A stretch of 64,000 nucleotides of DNA from Symploca sp. SIO1C2 (GCA_010672925.1 JAAHFP010000006.1:115503-179502); one strand, 5' to 3'. Positions 33,171-43,698 are shown, numbered from the stretch's first letter. Numbers and translations are program-made. The notes: generated by a model not told the origin, from the letters alone.

Positions 33171-36100
33171 ATGACAAATTTCCACATTTCTAGCTGGTCG
33201 ATAAAAAAACCAGTTCCCACAATCGTCATGTTCCTGATTTTGGCGATTGTCGGTCTCATATCCTTTACTCAAATGGGAATTAACAATGAACCGAATATTG
33301 ATATTCCCGCAGTGCTCATTAGAGTTACCCAGCCAGGAGCAGGACCAGCAGAACTCGAATCCCAAGTGACAAAAAAGATCGAGGATGCTGTCGCTGGCTT
33401 GGGAAATATTGACAAATTGAGCTCCACTGTTACCGAAGGAAGCTCTGTTACCAGCATTGAATTTTTTTTAGAGACAGATATTGATCGGGCAACTAATGAT
33501 GTCCGGAATGAAATAGCACAAATTCGCCAAGACTTACCCGAGGATATTAACGAACCTATCATCCAGCGCTTAGAATTTTCTGGGGGTTCAGTGATGACTT
33601 ATGCTGTCTCCTCTGACAAGCGCTCAGTAGAGGAGTTGAGTGACCTCGTAGACCGAAAAATCAGCCGTGAATTGCTCACTGTAAAAGGAGTCGCCCAAAT
33701 TGACCGGTTAGGAGGTGTTGACCGGGAAATTCGCGTTGACCTTGACTCTAGCCTCATGCAAGCTTACGGCATTACCCCTATCCAAGTCAACGACCAAATC
33801 CGCCAATTTAATATTAACTTACCTGGTGGTCGTATCGAAGTTGGGGGGGGAGAGCAGAACGTGCGTACTCTAGGTAGTGCCGAAACTGTGGAGGAATTGA
33901 AGGAATATCGCATTGTCCTCCCCAACGGTGATACAGTGCCCCTGTATAGCTTGGGAAAAGTTACAGATAGCTTTGCTGAGCAACGGCAGTCAGCCTATCT
34001 TAATGGAGAACCAGTAGTAGCTTTTTCGGTACTCCGCAGCACCGGCAGCAACCTAGTTGGCGTAGAAGAGGGGGTTCGCGAGGTAGTTGCCAGTTTAGGC
34101 AAAACCTTGCCTGAAGATATTGAGCTTAGTTTAATCTTTACCCGTGCTGATGATGTCCGAGACTCCTTTCGAGCGACAATAGAATCATTGATACTAGGTT
34201 GCCTACTTACTGTAATCACCGTAGGCATCTTTTTGCGTGATTGGCGGGTCACTCTAATCACTGCTGTAGCACTGCCTCTATCAATTATCTCCACTTTTGT
34301 GGTGATGAAGTCTCTTGACTATACTCTCAATAGCATGACTCTTCTGGCTTTGGCTCTAGCGGTAGGAAACCTGGTGGATGACGCCATCTGCATGATTGAA
34401 AATATTGACCAGCACTTGCAGATGGGTAAGACACCTTTTCAAGCGGCAATGGATGGGGCGAGGGAAATTGGTTTAGCAGTAGTAGCAACTACCGCCACCA
34501 TTGTGGCAGTATTCACTCCTGTCGCTTTTATGGGAGGTATTCCTGGTCAGTTTTTCCAACCTTTTGGCTTGACTGTTGCCGTCTCAACAATGTTTTCTAC
34601 CCTAGTGGCAGTTACCATGACGCCGCTGCTTAGTGCCTATCTCCTCAAGCCAAAATATAATCAGAATGGTGCTGCTCAAATCAAAGGTGGCAATGGTAAG
34701 AGCTCTGCAGAAACAAGGCAGGAGGTAGGAGGCAGGAGGCAGAAGGTAAAAAGATTTGGCTTGTTTATTCCCTTCGTGGCGGGTGGAAATTCCAGCAAAA
34801 TTGTTCAGAGTAACGGCAATGGTCAGAAAAATGGTAAAGGTAAAGCTGTTGATGCTTCTAGTTTCCAACCCTACCAAACTAACCGAAAGTTTCAACCCTA
34901 TCGCTCTGTCCTCAAGTGGGCCCTTAGGCATCGAATTACTACTCTATTGATTGCTGTGGCTTTCTTCATCGGTAGTTTGCAACTAGTGCCCTTTATTCCT
35001 AAAGGTTTGTTTTCCAGTACTGACGATGGTTTTAGTAGGGTCGTAATTGATTTGCCCCCCGGTTCCCAGCTGAGTGATACCGAAGAAGTAATGCAACAAA
35101 CTAATCAAGTGTTGCAGACGAATCCAGCGGTTAAGAGTGTCCTGGCAACTGCAAGTGACGTTAATTCTGGTATTGTCTACATCAACCTCTTACCAAAAGA
35201 GGAACGGGAGGTTTCTAAGCGGCAATTTGAACAACAGATGCGGGAGGTTTTCCGGAAGATTCCTGGTGCTAGAGTCACCTTCCAAAACCTAGGGCCTGGA
35301 GGCGGTGGCAAGGATGTGTCTATTGTACTCAAAAGTGAAAATCCTCAAGCACTTACACAAGCGGCGAATAGCTTAGAAGATCAAATGCGGGAAATTCCCG
35401 GTTTGGTAGAAGTTGTCTCCAGTATCAGTCTAGTAAGGCCAGAAATTGTAATTGACCCCGACCCAAACCGTGCTGCGGATTTGGGAGTTTCAGTCAGGGA
35501 CATTGCCCGTACTGCATCTCTAGCTCTGATTGGGGATAATGAGTCTAATTTGGCTAAGTTTAACTTACCTGACCGACAAATTCCCATCCGTGTTCAAATT
35601 GATCCAGAGCAACGCAGTGATCTTGAAACTCTCAAAAATCTTCGGGTTAGAAGTCAAAATGGCACTCTTGTACCTATTACTGCTGTAGCAGATATTCGCC
35701 TAGGTAGTGGTCCGGCACAAATTGACCGTTTTAACCGCAGTCGCCAAGTTTCAGTGGAGGCTAACTTACAAGGCATCTCCTTAGGAGACGCAGTGGAAAA
35801 AATCAAAGCCTTGCCTGTGATGAACCCCTTACCACCGGAAGTCTCGGAGGAACCTTCTGGAGATGCGGAGATTATGCGAGATATATTCGGTGGCTTTTTG
35901 GGGGCTTTAGGTTTAGCCGTAATGTCGATTTATGCTATTCTCGTTCTACTCTACAACAATTTCCTCTATCCTTTTGGGATTCTGGTCGCTCTCCCCTTAT
36001 CTGTCGGTGGAGCATTATTAGGATTGTTGATTGCTCAGAAGGAGTTAGGGCTGTTTGCTCTGATTGGCATTGTACTGCTGATGGGTTTAGTAACCAAAAA

Positions 36101-36476
36101 TGCTATCTTACTGATAGACTTTACCCTAGCTGCCATCAAGCAAGGGAAACCCCCCTTCAAAGCAGTTGTCGAAGCCGGTATCTCTCGCTTACGCCCAATT
36201 CTGATGACCTCAATCTCCACAATTGCTGGGATGACACCCATTGCATTGGAACTTGGAGCCTCTGGTGAGGAACGGTCGCCCATGGCAATTGCTGTAATTG
36301 GCGGATTTAGCACTTCTACTTTATTAACATTGGTGGTAGTGCCAGTACTGTTTACTTATGTCGATGGTTTCTTGCGCTGGCTTGGTAATCTGTTTGGTGG
36401 AGGGCAAAAGAGTCGGCAGCGGGTTTTAGTGGATGAGCAGTTTGCTGAACAAAGGGGGGTAATAAGTAACAAGTAA
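33171..36476 (+). CDS. RND-family efflux pump, inner-membrane permease (AcrB/HAE1 type)
   Basis: 1101 residues, somewhat longer than AcrB (about 1050). Twelve membrane helices in the RND pattern: the first about 15-33, then 5+ around 330-500 and 5+ in the C-terminal half. The proton-relay Asp pair is in GNLVDDAICMIENI and the relay Lys in LMGLVTKNAILLIDF. The large periplasmic porter loops contain VTQPGAGPAELE...VEDAVAGL and repeat in the second half. Between the two halves (about residues 495-585) lies a long cytoplasmic linker, part of which (AETRQEVGGRRQKVK) is encoded by a 7-bp repeat run. Substrates are unknown; toxic amphiphiles are typical. Confidence 0.95.
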   Translation: MTNFHISSWSIKKPVPTIVMFLILAIVGLISFTQMGINNEPNIDIPAVLIRVTQPGAGPAELESQVTKKIEDAVAGLGNIDKLSSTVTEGSSVTSIEFFLETDIDRATNDVRNEIAQIRQDLPEDINEPIIQRLEFSGGSVMTYAVSSDKRSVEELSDLVDRKISRELLTVKGVAQIDRLGGVDREIRVDLDSSLMQAYGITPIQVNDQIRQFNINLPGGRIEVGGGEQNVRTLGSAETVEELKEYRIVLPNGDTVPLYSLGKVTDSFAEQRQSAYLNGEPVVAFSVLRSTGSNLVGVEEGVREVVASLGKTLPEDIELSLIFTRADDVRDSFRATIESLILGCLLTVITVGIFLRDWRVTLITAVALPLSIISTFVVMKSLDYTLNSMTLLALALAVGNLVDDAICMIENIDQHLQMGKTPFQAAMDGAREIGLAVVATTATIVAVFTPVAFMGGIPGQFFQPFGLTVAVSTMFSTLVAVTMTPLLSAYLLKPKYNQNGAAQIKGGNGKSSAETRQEVGGRRQKVKRFGLFIPFVAGGNSSKIVQSNGNGQKNGKGKAVDASSFQPYQTNRKFQPYRSVLKWALRHRITTLLIAVAFFIGSLQLVPFIPKGLFSSTDDGFSRVVIDLPPGSQLSDTEEVMQQTNQVLQTNPAVKSVLATASDVNSGIVYINLLPKEEREVSKRQFEQQMREVFRKIPGARVTFQNLGPGGGGKDVSIVLKSENPQALTQAANSLEDQMREIPGLVEVVSSISLVRPEIVIDPDPNRAADLGVSVRDIARTASLALIGDNESNLAKFNLPDRQIPIRVQIDPEQRSDLETLKNLRVRSQNGTLVPITAVADIRLGSGPAQIDRFNRSRQVSVEANLQGISLGDAVEKIKALPVMNPLPPEVSEEPSGDAEIMRDIFGGFLGALGLAVMSIYAILVLLYNNFLYPFGILVALPLSVGGALLGLLIAQKELGLFALIGIVLLMGLVTKNAILLIDFTLAAIKQGKPPFKAVVEAGISRLRPILMTSISTIAGMTPIALELGASGEERSPMAIAVIGGFSTSTLLTLVVVPVLFTYVDGFLRWLGNLFGGGQKSRQRVLVDEQFAEQRGVISNK
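34709..34746. repeat. 7-bp tandem repeat (GGCAGGA)n inside the RND pump gene
   Basis: About five heptamers of the GGCAGGA class within the coding frame, encoding part of the cytoplasmic linker. The insertion keeps the frame open. Confidence 0.85.
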
Positions 36477-36495
36477 TAAGCATCTGACGGTGCAA

Positions 36496-36539
36496 GGAAT
36501 TGGGAATTGGGAATTGGGAATTGGGGATTGGGAATTGGA
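36496..36539. repeat. 7-bp tandem repeat (GGAATTG)n
   Basis: Six heptamers after the RND gene, preceded by an AAGTAAC-type pair that overlaps the last codons. Confidence 0.88.
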
Positions 36540-36627
36540 TAAAATTCTGCGTCTAAAAAGAAGGTGAGCAAACTGGTCAGCTTCCCTTGGCTCCTTCTGC
36601 CTTCTGCCTTGTTTCTTGAAAAAAGTG

Positions 36628-37821
36628 CTATGATTTACTCAAAATACTGAGAAATTCTTCAACAACCTTATCTGGTTGATTCCAACATTTAGCAGCATCA
36701 TAATGCTCAAAAACACCAATACCATGAGCTTTAAACTGGTTCAGTTTTTTGACAATTGCTTCCCTAAGCTCTTCAGAGTCTTTAGCAACACCAGATGCTC
36801 GATACCTCTGTTCACTATCAACTTCTAGAATTCCCCATTTACCTTGATGAAAAATTAGGAAATTAGTTTCCTTGCTACCTCTGTTGTGGTCAATGGTGAG
36901 ACGAGCTTTGCAATTAGGGTAAAATAGTACTCGGGCTCGCTCAAGTGCTTGAGCAATTTTTATCTCAGTTTTGGAGCGGAAGTAAAAATTCTTCCATTGG
37001 TAGGGAGCTTGAATACCCTCGTTACTTATGTGAGAATTTATGGTCAGACTCAGTATTGTACCTTCTAAGTTAGTTTTGTTTAGTATAGCGTCTGTTAAGT
37101 CTGCTCTAGCCAAATTAGCGTCTCTAAGATCAGCTTGCAGTAAATCAGCTTGATTAAGTTTGGCATAAGCTAAATTAGAACGAGATAGCTTAGCTTGGTG
37201 TAACTTGGCCTTCTGTAAATTAGTCTGAATTAGGCTAGCATCTTTAAGATTGACCCCACTCAAATTAGCACTAATCAGGCTAGAATCTTTGAGGTTAGCA
37301 TCATCTAAATTGGCATGACTCAGGTCTGCACCATTCAGATTAGTATTCCTCAAGTTAGCACTAATCAAGTCTGCACCGTTAAGATTAGCATTCTTTAAGT
37401 TGGCATTACTGAGGTTAGCACTACTGAGGTTAGCCCCACTGAGGTTAGCCCCACTGAGGTTAGCATAACTGAGTTTTACCCCATTCAATTTAGCCCCACT
37501 GAGATTAGCATTCCTGAGGTTAGCATTACCAAGATTGGCAAAACTAAGTTTGGCATTAGTCAGGTAAGCACTACTGAGATTGGCATCACTGAAGTTGGCA
37601 TCAATCAGGTAAGCATCACTAAGTTCAACACCACTAAGATTAGCGCGGCTGAGGTTAGCAAAACTGAAGTTGGCACCGCTTAGTTTAGCATCACTTAAAT
37701 TAGCAAAATAAAGGTTGGCACCACTTAATTTGATATCGTGGAGATTGACACCACTGAGGTTGGCAAAACGAAAAGCTCTCCCGCCTGCTGCATAATTTGC
37801 TAAAAGTTCGTCAGCATCCAT
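36628..37821 (-). CDS. pentapeptide-repeat protein with C-terminal PD-(D/E)XK-like domain
   Basis: 397 residues from ATG at 37821 (MDADELLANYAAGGRAF); the TTG-started version adds 23 residues. Residues about 15-265 are A(D/N)LXX pentapeptides forming a right-handed quadrilateral helix. Residues about 275-397 carry a nuclease-like domain: FRSKTEIKIAQALERARVLF, then KETNFLIF, then KWGILEVDSEQ, with conserved EHYDA and a terminal helix. In related proteins this is EPDFLI...GILEVD; here the Asp of the PD pair reads Asn, so catalysis is doubtful. It is next to a shorter pentapeptide protein of the same family. Possible effector or binding role; unknown. Confidence 0.88.
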   Translation of the reverse strand: MDADELLANYAAGGRAFRFANLSGVNLHDIKLSGANLYFANLSDAKLSGANFSFANLSRANLSGVELSDAYLIDANFSDANLSSAYLTNAKLSFANLGNANLRNANLSGAKLNGVKLSYANLSGANLSGANLSSANLSNANLKNANLNGADLISANLRNTNLNGADLSHANLDDANLKDSSLISANLSGVNLKDASLIQTNLQKAKLHQAKLSRSNLAYAKLNQADLLQADLRDANLARADLTDAILNKTNLEGTILSLTINSHISNEGIQAPYQWKNFYFRSKTEIKIAQALERARVLFYPNCKARLTIDHNRGSKETNFLIFHQGKWGILEVDSEQRYRASGVAKDSEELREAIVKKLNQFKAHGIGVFEHYDAAKCWNQPDKVVEEFLSILSKS

Positions 37822-38095
37822 ATGTGTGTTTTGTGTTTCGGAAACTCTATTTTGAGCCAGTTTTTTCAAACTAGTGCAAAAAGGCTCCAAGGCAATCCCA
37901 ATATTGAATCTCCCAACCCCCTTTTACAGAGAGGGGTAGCAAGTTACTTTACTTAACGCAAGGTGGTATTAAAACTAAGCATAGCATTCCATAAGGGTCT
38001 GGCAATGCAAGTATTGACCAAGCTTTGTTGTTAGAGCATCAGACTGAAGAGCAAGGTAATGTGTGCTGGTGAATTGCTTTAGCTACGGCTGTAAA

Positions 38096-38884
38096 CTAGA
38101 CCAGTGGACTGAGTTTGTCACTTGCGGCTAAACTGAGGATTGTTCCTTCCAAGTTAGCGTTATCTAGATTGGTGTTAGTTAATTCAGCTCCAGCCAAGTT
38201 GGCATCCTTTAAATTCGCATTACCTAAGTCAACTCCTTTTAGCTTGACATGAGCCAGATTAGAACGATATAGTTTCGACCCATTCAAGTTAGCACCACTG
38301 AGGTCAGCTTCAATCAAGTTAGCACCACTGAGGTCTGCACCGATCAAGTTAGCACCAATCAGGTTCGTACCAATCAAATTCGCAATACTCAAATTGGCAC
38401 CACCAAGGTTAGCCTCTCGTAGATTCGCTTTAATCAGAATGCTACCAATCAAGTTAGCACCACTGAGGCTAGCTTCACCCAGGTTGACCCCACTGAGTTC
38501 CGCACCACTAAGGTTCGCACCCACGAGATTAACCCCAAATAGTTTGGCAACACCAAGTTTGGCACCAATGAGATTAGCTTCACTGAGATTGGCTTCACTG
38601 AGATTGGCATCAGTCAGATTGGCAAGAATCAAATCTGCTCTACCAAGGTTAGCATCACTCAGGTTCGCTTCCCGCAAGTCGGCTTCGCTGAGGTCAGCAC
38701 CACTGAGGTCAGCACCACTGAAATCAGCTTCCCGCAGGTTAACACCACGCAGGTTTGCACCACTGAGGTCAAGGCCTTGAAAATCTCTCTCTCCTGCTGC
38801 ATAACGCGCACACAAAACTTTTTCTCCTGCTGCATAGCGCGACTGCATTTCTTTACTATCCATTAGTGTATCGTTAGTATCCAT
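38096..38884 (-). CDS. pentapeptide-repeat protein without the nuclease-like tail
   Basis: 262 residues from ATG at 38884 (MDTNDTLMDSKEMQSRYAAGE); a TTG start lies 24 codons upstream. Two close copies of ARYAAGE precede about 40 A(D/N)LXX units, organised as in the neighbouring gene. It stops shortly after the repeats (SLAASDKLSPLV), exactly where the neighbour continues into the nuclease-like domain, so it looks like a paralogue that lost or never had it. Function unknown. Confidence 0.85.
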   Translation of the reverse strand: MDTNDTLMDSKEMQSRYAAGEKVLCARYAAGERDFQGLDLSGANLRGVNLREADFSGADLSGADLSEADLREANLSDANLGRADLILANLTDANLSEANLSEANLIGAKLGVAKLFGVNLVGANLSGAELSGVNLGEASLSGANLIGSILIKANLREANLGGANLSIANLIGTNLIGANLIGADLSGANLIEADLSGANLNGSKLYRSNLAHVKLKGVDLGNANLKDANLAGAELTNTNLDNANLEGTILSLAASDKLSPLV

Positions 38885-39236
38885 TGATGTATTCGGTAGT
38901 TCAAGTTTTTTATCTTGAAATTCAGTTTTAACAAAATTTTCTCTATAGCAATCCAATAATTAAGTTAGGAGCAATTGTATTTTTGTTGCTTAGCATAGAA
39001 TTACGAAAGCTTTGATTACTGGTCATCAGCAGAACAGGATAAGGCTCCACAGGCAACGACTACCATCATTTTTCAAAACATTGGAATTTCTCTAATGGAC
39101 TAAAATTAGAAAAGTAGATTTTATAAAATACAAGACTTGATAAGAGTAATCAGGATAAATTGGTTATTGGTCATTAATTACTCATACAAGAGACAAAGGA
39201 AAGCCTAATTGCCTACTGCCTCTTGCCTTCAATCAG
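38885..39236. other. gap before DUF3067
   Basis: About 350 bases, AT-rich, with a short GCCTACTGCCTCTTGCC run at 39208-39228. No gene or regulatory element seen. Confidence 0.4.
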
Positions 39237-39554
39237 CTAAAAATCCTCCAACATCCATTCTGATGCTCTTCCCCCCAGCTCAAGGGGAATATTGACTGCT
39301 TTCCCCACTCGCGGACGCTCATCGGTTTGGTTTATATAATCCTGCACTTGCTCCACTCCTCCCCAAGCATGGAGATAACTAGCAACAGTTTGGAGATGTT
39401 CCAAGTACTCGGCTTCTGAAAGTGGAAAAGATACCTGTTCTAGGTACTTCCACATTACCTGAACAAAAATTTTGCCCTGAGTTCGTCTAATCTGGATGTC
39501 ATAAGAGCGTCCCCACTTTGTGAGCAGGAGTTGGCGTAAGCTGTCTCCATTCAT
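39237..39554 (-). CDS. DUF3067 family protein
   Basis: 105 residues. MNGDSLRQLLLTKWGRSYDIQIRRTQGKIFVQVMWKYLEQ and the YL.HL..V..YL..WG..E.V..YI block are the hallmarks of DUF3067, found in cyanobacteria and plastid-bearing eukaryotes. It is next to and divergent from petC, a common arrangement. Small cytoplasmic or stromal protein; role not known to me. Confidence 0.9.
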   Translation of the reverse strand: MNGDSLRQLLLTKWGRSYDIQIRRTQGKIFVQVMWKYLEQVSFPLSEAEYLEHLQTVASYLHAWGGVEQVQDYINQTDERPRVGKAVNIPLELGGRASEWMLEDF

Positions 39555-39788
39555 AATTTTAATGTTTTGTCAATTTTATTTACATTTCGTAATAAATACG
39601 AAACTTTATGATCCGGTGTAAAAGAATGCAATAATACTGATATATCAAGCCAAAAATCCTTTTACTCAAAGGATTCTAGCAACCCTGGTACCTTTTAAAT
39701 TACTCTACATTAGATAGAGCAGGGTTAACAAAACTCTGGGAAGGTTTCCGACCGTTGTTAAGAAAAATATATCTTCAGGCGTTTAGTT

Positions 39789-40331
39789 ATGGCTCAAGCT
39801 TCTGGTTCCGCAGATGTCCCTGATATGGGGCGTCGTCAGTTTATGAATCTCCTAACGTTCGGTACGATAACCGGTACATTTTTAGGAGGGCTCTATCCAG
39901 TTATCAAATACTTCATTCCACCTTCGAGTGGTGGCAGTGGTGGTGGTGTTACTGCCAAGGATGCTTTAGGCAATGATCTCGTCATCAGCGAATTTTTAGA
40001 CAGCCATAATGCAGGCGATCGCACTTTGGCTCAAGGTCTGAAAGGTGACCCTACTTATGTTGTCATTACAGAAGACCAAGCCATTGCCAGCTATGGTATC
40101 AATGCCGTCTGCACCCATTTGGGATGCGTTGTTCCCTGGAATGCTAGTGAGGACAAGTTTATGTGTCCTTGCCATGGTTCTCAGTACGACAATGAAGGCA
40201 AAGTAGTGCGCGGACCAGCACCTTTATCCTTAGCGTTGGTTCATGCTGAAACCACAGAAGATGACAAACTTGCCTTTACCCAGTGGACAGAAACTGATTT
40301 CCGCACAGGGGAGCAACCTTGGTGGACCTAG
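39789..40331 (+). CDS. petC: cytochrome b6f Rieske iron-sulfur subunit
   Basis: 180 residues, normal length. One N-terminal membrane helix (about 18-42) preceded by [12 protein letters not shown], the twin-Arg-like start of PetC. [2Fe-2S] ligands in CTHLGC (108-113) and CPCHGS (126-131). Transfers electrons from plastoquinol to cytochrome f in the thylakoid b6f complex. petA follows 115 bp downstream, so they form the usual petCA operon. Confidence 0.98.
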   Translation: MAQASGSADVPDMGRRQFMNLLTFGTITGTFLGGLYPVIKYFIPPSSGGSGGGVTAKDALGNDLVISEFLDSHNAGDRTLAQGLKGDPTYVVITEDQAIASYGINAVCTHLGCVVPWNASEDKFMCPCHGSQYDNEGKVVRGPAPLSLALVHAETTEDDKLAFTQWTETDFRTGEQPWWT

Positions 40332-40446
40332 GAAAAGTTGTGTTTTGAAAAGTTTTTTGTTGCTCAATGTATCTATAAGTAACAGCCAAAAACTAAATAA
40401 CCAACTAACCAATCGACAATGTGAGTTTTAAGTTTTTCCTTACAAG

Positions 40447-41436
40447 ATGAGAACACCTTCTTTATCAGTGATGTACAGCAACGGCAAACAGATGATTATT
40501 AAAGCCGCTGTACTCGCTTTGGCAACTTGTGCCTTTTTCTTTGTCAGCGATCTTGCTTTTCCTCAGTCAGCTGCTGCCTATCCTTTTTGGGCTCAGGAGA
40601 GTGCTCCAGAAACTCCTCGGGAAGCTACCGGGCGGATTGTCTGTGCCAACTGTCACTTGGCTGCTAAACCTACAAAAGTAGAAGTGCCCCAATCCGTGCT
40701 GCCGGATACTGTATTTAAGGCTGTAGTAGAGATACCCTATGATCTAGATGTACAGCAGATTTTAGGTGATGGTTCTCCTGGCGGACTGAATGTAGGTGCA
40801 GTGGTAATGTTGCCTGAAGGCTTCAAAATTGCTCCTGAAGACAGAATGACAGAAGAACTGATAGAAGAGGTTGGGGATGTTTATTTTGAACCCTACAGCG
40901 AAGACCAAGAAAATGTAGTTATCGTTGGTCCGCTACCGGGTGAAGAGTACCAAGAAATTGTTTTTCCTGTCCTTTCTCCCAATCCAGAAACTGATAAAGG
41001 GATTTACTTCGGCAAGTATCCAATACATGTTGGTGCCAACCGAGGTAGGGGTCAAGTTTATCCTTGGGGTGAGCCCAGCAATAACAATGCAGTCAAGGCT
41101 TCTGCAACTGGTCAAATCGCAGCAATTACTGCTCTTGAAGATGATGAATACGAAGTAACGATTCAGCAGGCAGATGGAGAGGAAGTTGTTGATTATATTC
41201 CTGCCGGACCGCAGTTAATTGTCTCCGAAGGGCAAGAAGTAGTCACTGGAGAGAACCTAACGAATAATCCTAATGTCGGTGGATTTGGTCAGAAAGATGT
41301 GGAAATTGTCTTGCAAAATCCAGCCCGGATTAAGTGGTTGATGGCTTTCATTGCCGCAATTATGCTTTCCCAAGTCCTACTTGTACTTAAGAAGAAGCAA
41401 ATTGAGAAAGTACAAGCTGCTGAAATGAATCTTTAA
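40447..41436 (+). CDS. petA: apocytochrome f
   Basis: 329 residues. A signal peptide ends at Ala44, so mature protein starts at Tyr45 (AAA^YPFWAQ), whose amino group is the axial haem ligand. Covalent haem site CANCH (66-70). A large lumenal domain with [10 protein letters not shown] follows, and one C-terminal membrane helix ([18 protein letters not shown]) ends with a short stromal tail. Acceptor from the Rieske protein and donor to plastocyanin/cytochrome c6. A terminator is 40 bp downstream. Confidence 0.98.
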   Translation: MRTPSLSVMYSNGKQMIIKAAVLALATCAFFFVSDLAFPQSAAAYPFWAQESAPETPREATGRIVCANCHLAAKPTKVEVPQSVLPDTVFKAVVEIPYDLDVQQILGDGSPGGLNVGAVVMLPEGFKIAPEDRMTEELIEEVGDVYFEPYSEDQENVVIVGPLPGEEYQEIVFPVLSPNPETDKGIYFGKYPIHVGANRGRGQVYPWGEPSNNNAVKASATGQIAAITALEDDEYEVTIQQADGEEVVDYIPAGPQLIVSEGQEVVTGENLTNNPNVGGFGQKDVEIVLQNPARIKWLMAFIAAIMLSQVLLVLKKKQIEKVQAAEMNL

Positions 41437-41473
41437 TTTCGGCATCAAAGACTACTCGCAAAATATTTACTTA

Positions 41474-41505
41474 AGGGATAAGCCATTAGCTTATCCTTTT
41501 TTTAT
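41474..41505 (+). terminator. rho-independent terminator of petCA
   Basis: GGATAAGC, 5-base loop, GCTTATCC (41476-41496) followed by eight Ts, 40 bp after petA. Confidence 0.9.
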
Positions 41506-41553
41506 TGGATGGGAGCATTTCATCCCAAAAATCTAAAGTAGCGTTTTAATTCT

Positions 41554-41580
41554 TCAATCTAAAATCTAAAATCTAAAATT
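41554..41580. repeat. 7-bp tandem repeat (AAATCTA)n
   Basis: Three to four heptamers, reverse of the 3294-3348 repeat. It overlaps the stop and last codons of the following leftward gene (ends at 41573). Confidence 0.85.
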
Positions 41581-43384
41581 TCCCTGGAATACTACGAGGA
41601 TAAGGCTTAAGCATTTTCCCAGTTTGATAGACATGGAAAACTTCTGTAACTGTCCCTCCCCGACGAATCGGTACTGTGGCAATTTCCTGAAAACTGCTAA
41701 AGTAAGGCCGATAGGAATCCGTTAGCTCAAAGAGGTCATGAAAACGCTCAATAGTAACATATAGCCCCTCTTTTCCTAGCCATTCCTCTGGTTCAGACCA
41801 AAAAGCAAACCCCCGCACATCTTCACCAAAACAAGTAATTGGTGTAGTAGTAATCGGACTCAAAGCCATACCCACCATACCACCAAGGTAAAAGCCATTG
41901 GTAAAGACAAAGCCAGAATCCTGCAAAGCCTGATTTAGCATGGGAGATTCCTGAAAGCCACGGCGCAGTTGCATAATATCAATCAATTCAGTCGAAGGGT
42001 CATCTTTAACCGGTAAAAATCCTCCAAATAGGGCATACTGGCCAGACTTTTGCAATGTACCAGTAGTCACATGTAACAGTACCAAGAGAATACAGCTGCC
42101 CAAAAATAACCCTGTACCTCGAAGCCAGCGTCGCACCCAAAGTCGGGATTGCTGCTGCCAGCCAACCGCCTTGTACCCTAGTAACAAAGTTAGTCCCCAA
42201 AACCCCGGCATCGACCAAGTTGGTAGAATTGGTTGAGCTCCCCCTAGGAGAGTAAATCCGATAGTCAGGGGTAGAGATACCCATAAAATCAACAACTGCT
42301 TAGCTGTTAAATCTCTAATCAAGAAGGTCGAAGGTTGAAGGTCGAAGGTCGAAGTAGTAGTAGGAATATTACTCACATCTCTAATTCCTGTCTCCGCGTC
42401 CCCGCGTCCCCGTGTCTCCGCGTCTCTTCCTCTCCCCACCTCCCATAGAGATTGCCAACTTACCCACCATAAAGGAAATCCCATCGTAGGAAACAGATAA
42501 CCGATTCCAGCTAAAAAAGCAACTGCTAGACCAAGTAAATCATAACTACTTTTTGTTTCCTCCGACCCTGGTTGAAAGCGCAAGGATAATTGAAAACGAA
42601 AGGACACCCAATCATGCTGCATATTCCAAAACCACAAGGGAAAGAGAGTAAGGAGAAATAAGCCAAACCCTAACCATGTCCAAGGGGATCTTAGTGCACA
42701 ACGATGGGGAGGACTGGTTAAACAAAAACCCACTAGTCCCAAACCTAAAATAAAACCATGATATTTACCCAAACAAGCCAAGCCAACTAAAACACTCAAG
42801 ATTGCTAAGCGATAACTGGGGCTGTAGGAAACTTGGCTACTGTCGGAAGGTGAAGCATTTGGATTGTCTATCTTGGGTTTTACCGATAAATTATCGCCCA
42901 AATGCTTTGCCCCTACATTTGTATCCCGTCCAAAAAACTCATCAGCTGCTAAACATAAACTAGCTGACCAGAAAAAAATCAGGGGAGAGTCTGGTAAACT
43001 AAGAACACCAAAGCCCACCTGAAAAATGGGAATGATAGTTGCGATCGCTAAAGTTAGTCTGGCAGCTTGAGCACCAAATAGTTGAGCACCAGTTAGATAA
43101 AGCAAGAACAAACTACCGGTATACAAAATCAAGGTTGCCAGACGGAGAGTGAATTGAGAGACAACTCCTGTTACCCAAGGACCAAAGCCAGTAGTGAGTG
43201 CCACCAATACTGGATGATCAAAATAGCTCCAATCCAAATGCAGGGTGTAGAGGTAGTAGTAGGTTTCATCAATGCCTGGGTAGAGACAAAAAGCAATGAT
43301 GCTCCGAAATAGTAGTCCCCCAAGCAGTAACCAAAGTACTGATTGGTTGGCTCGATCCGCCAGCCATTTTTTAACCGTCTGCAT
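41573..43384 (-). CDS. GT39/ArnT-like membrane glycosyltransferase
   Basis: 603 residues with about eleven membrane helices. The loop after the first helix contains the acidic pair in PGIDETYYY (39-40), the catalytic site of protein-mannosyltransferase/ArnT-type (GT-C) enzymes that use polyprenyl-phosphate sugars. HPVLVALTTG and LPDSPLIFFW match the family. A soluble C-terminal domain (about 480-603) follows. An interdomain stretch (about 320-360) is encoded by two kinds of 7-bp repeats and reads [16 protein letters not shown] and TTTSTFDLQPSTF. Likely adds a sugar to a lipid or protein in the envelope; acceptor unknown. Confidence 0.88.
   Translation of the reverse strand: MQTVKKWLADRANQSVLWLLLGGLLFRSIIAFCLYPGIDETYYYLYTLHLDWSYFDHPVLVALTTGFGPWVTGVVSQFTLRLATLILYTGSLFLLYLTGAQLFGAQAARLTLAIATIIPIFQVGFGVLSLPDSPLIFFWSASLCLAADEFFGRDTNVGAKHLGDNLSVKPKIDNPNASPSDSSQVSYSPSYRLAILSVLVGLACLGKYHGFILGLGLVGFCLTSPPHRCALRSPWTWLGFGLFLLTLFPLWFWNMQHDWVSFRFQLSLRFQPGSEETKSSYDLLGLAVAFLAGIGYLFPTMGFPLWWVSWQSLWEVGRGRDAETRGRGDAETGIRDVSNIPTTTSTFDLQPSTFLIRDLTAKQLLILWVSLPLTIGFTLLGGAQPILPTWSMPGFWGLTLLLGYKAVGWQQQSRLWVRRWLRGTGLFLGSCILLVLLHVTTGTLQKSGQYALFGGFLPVKDDPSTELIDIMQLRRGFQESPMLNQALQDSGFVFTNGFYLGGMVGMALSPITTTPITCFGEDVRGFAFWSEPEEWLGKEGLYVTIERFHDLFELTDSYRPYFSSFQEIATVPIRRGGTVTEVFHVYQTGKMLKPYPRSIPGKF
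42322..42430. repeat. 7-bp tandem repeats (GAAGGTC)n and (CCGCGTC)n inside the GT39-type gene
   Basis: Two runs, 42322-42354 and 42390-42430, in the coding frame between membrane helices. The second belongs to the same class as 31108-31152. Confidence 0.85.
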
Positions 43385-43698
43385 TAAATTACCTTTGCTC
43401 TTGATCTAGCAATTCTAGCGATCCCCCTAAATCCCCCTTTCTAAGGGGGACTTTGAGGTTTAATAGTGTACCTCATATTTTTGATACTACCTTCACTTGG
43501 CTTTTGGCAAATAAATCAATCAAACTCGAAAAGCTGCTTTGATCTGCTTGCTCCAGGTTGACATTCTCTGGAATTCGGCAGATTCATCTTAGGGTCGCGA
43601 TCGCATTAGGTCTAGTTTAAGGTAGTAGACGCTTACTTTTGCTTTAGGGTGTCTGACTAGCCCAGTAAAGCTGGTACAGAAGCTTGTCGTCCTTGCCG

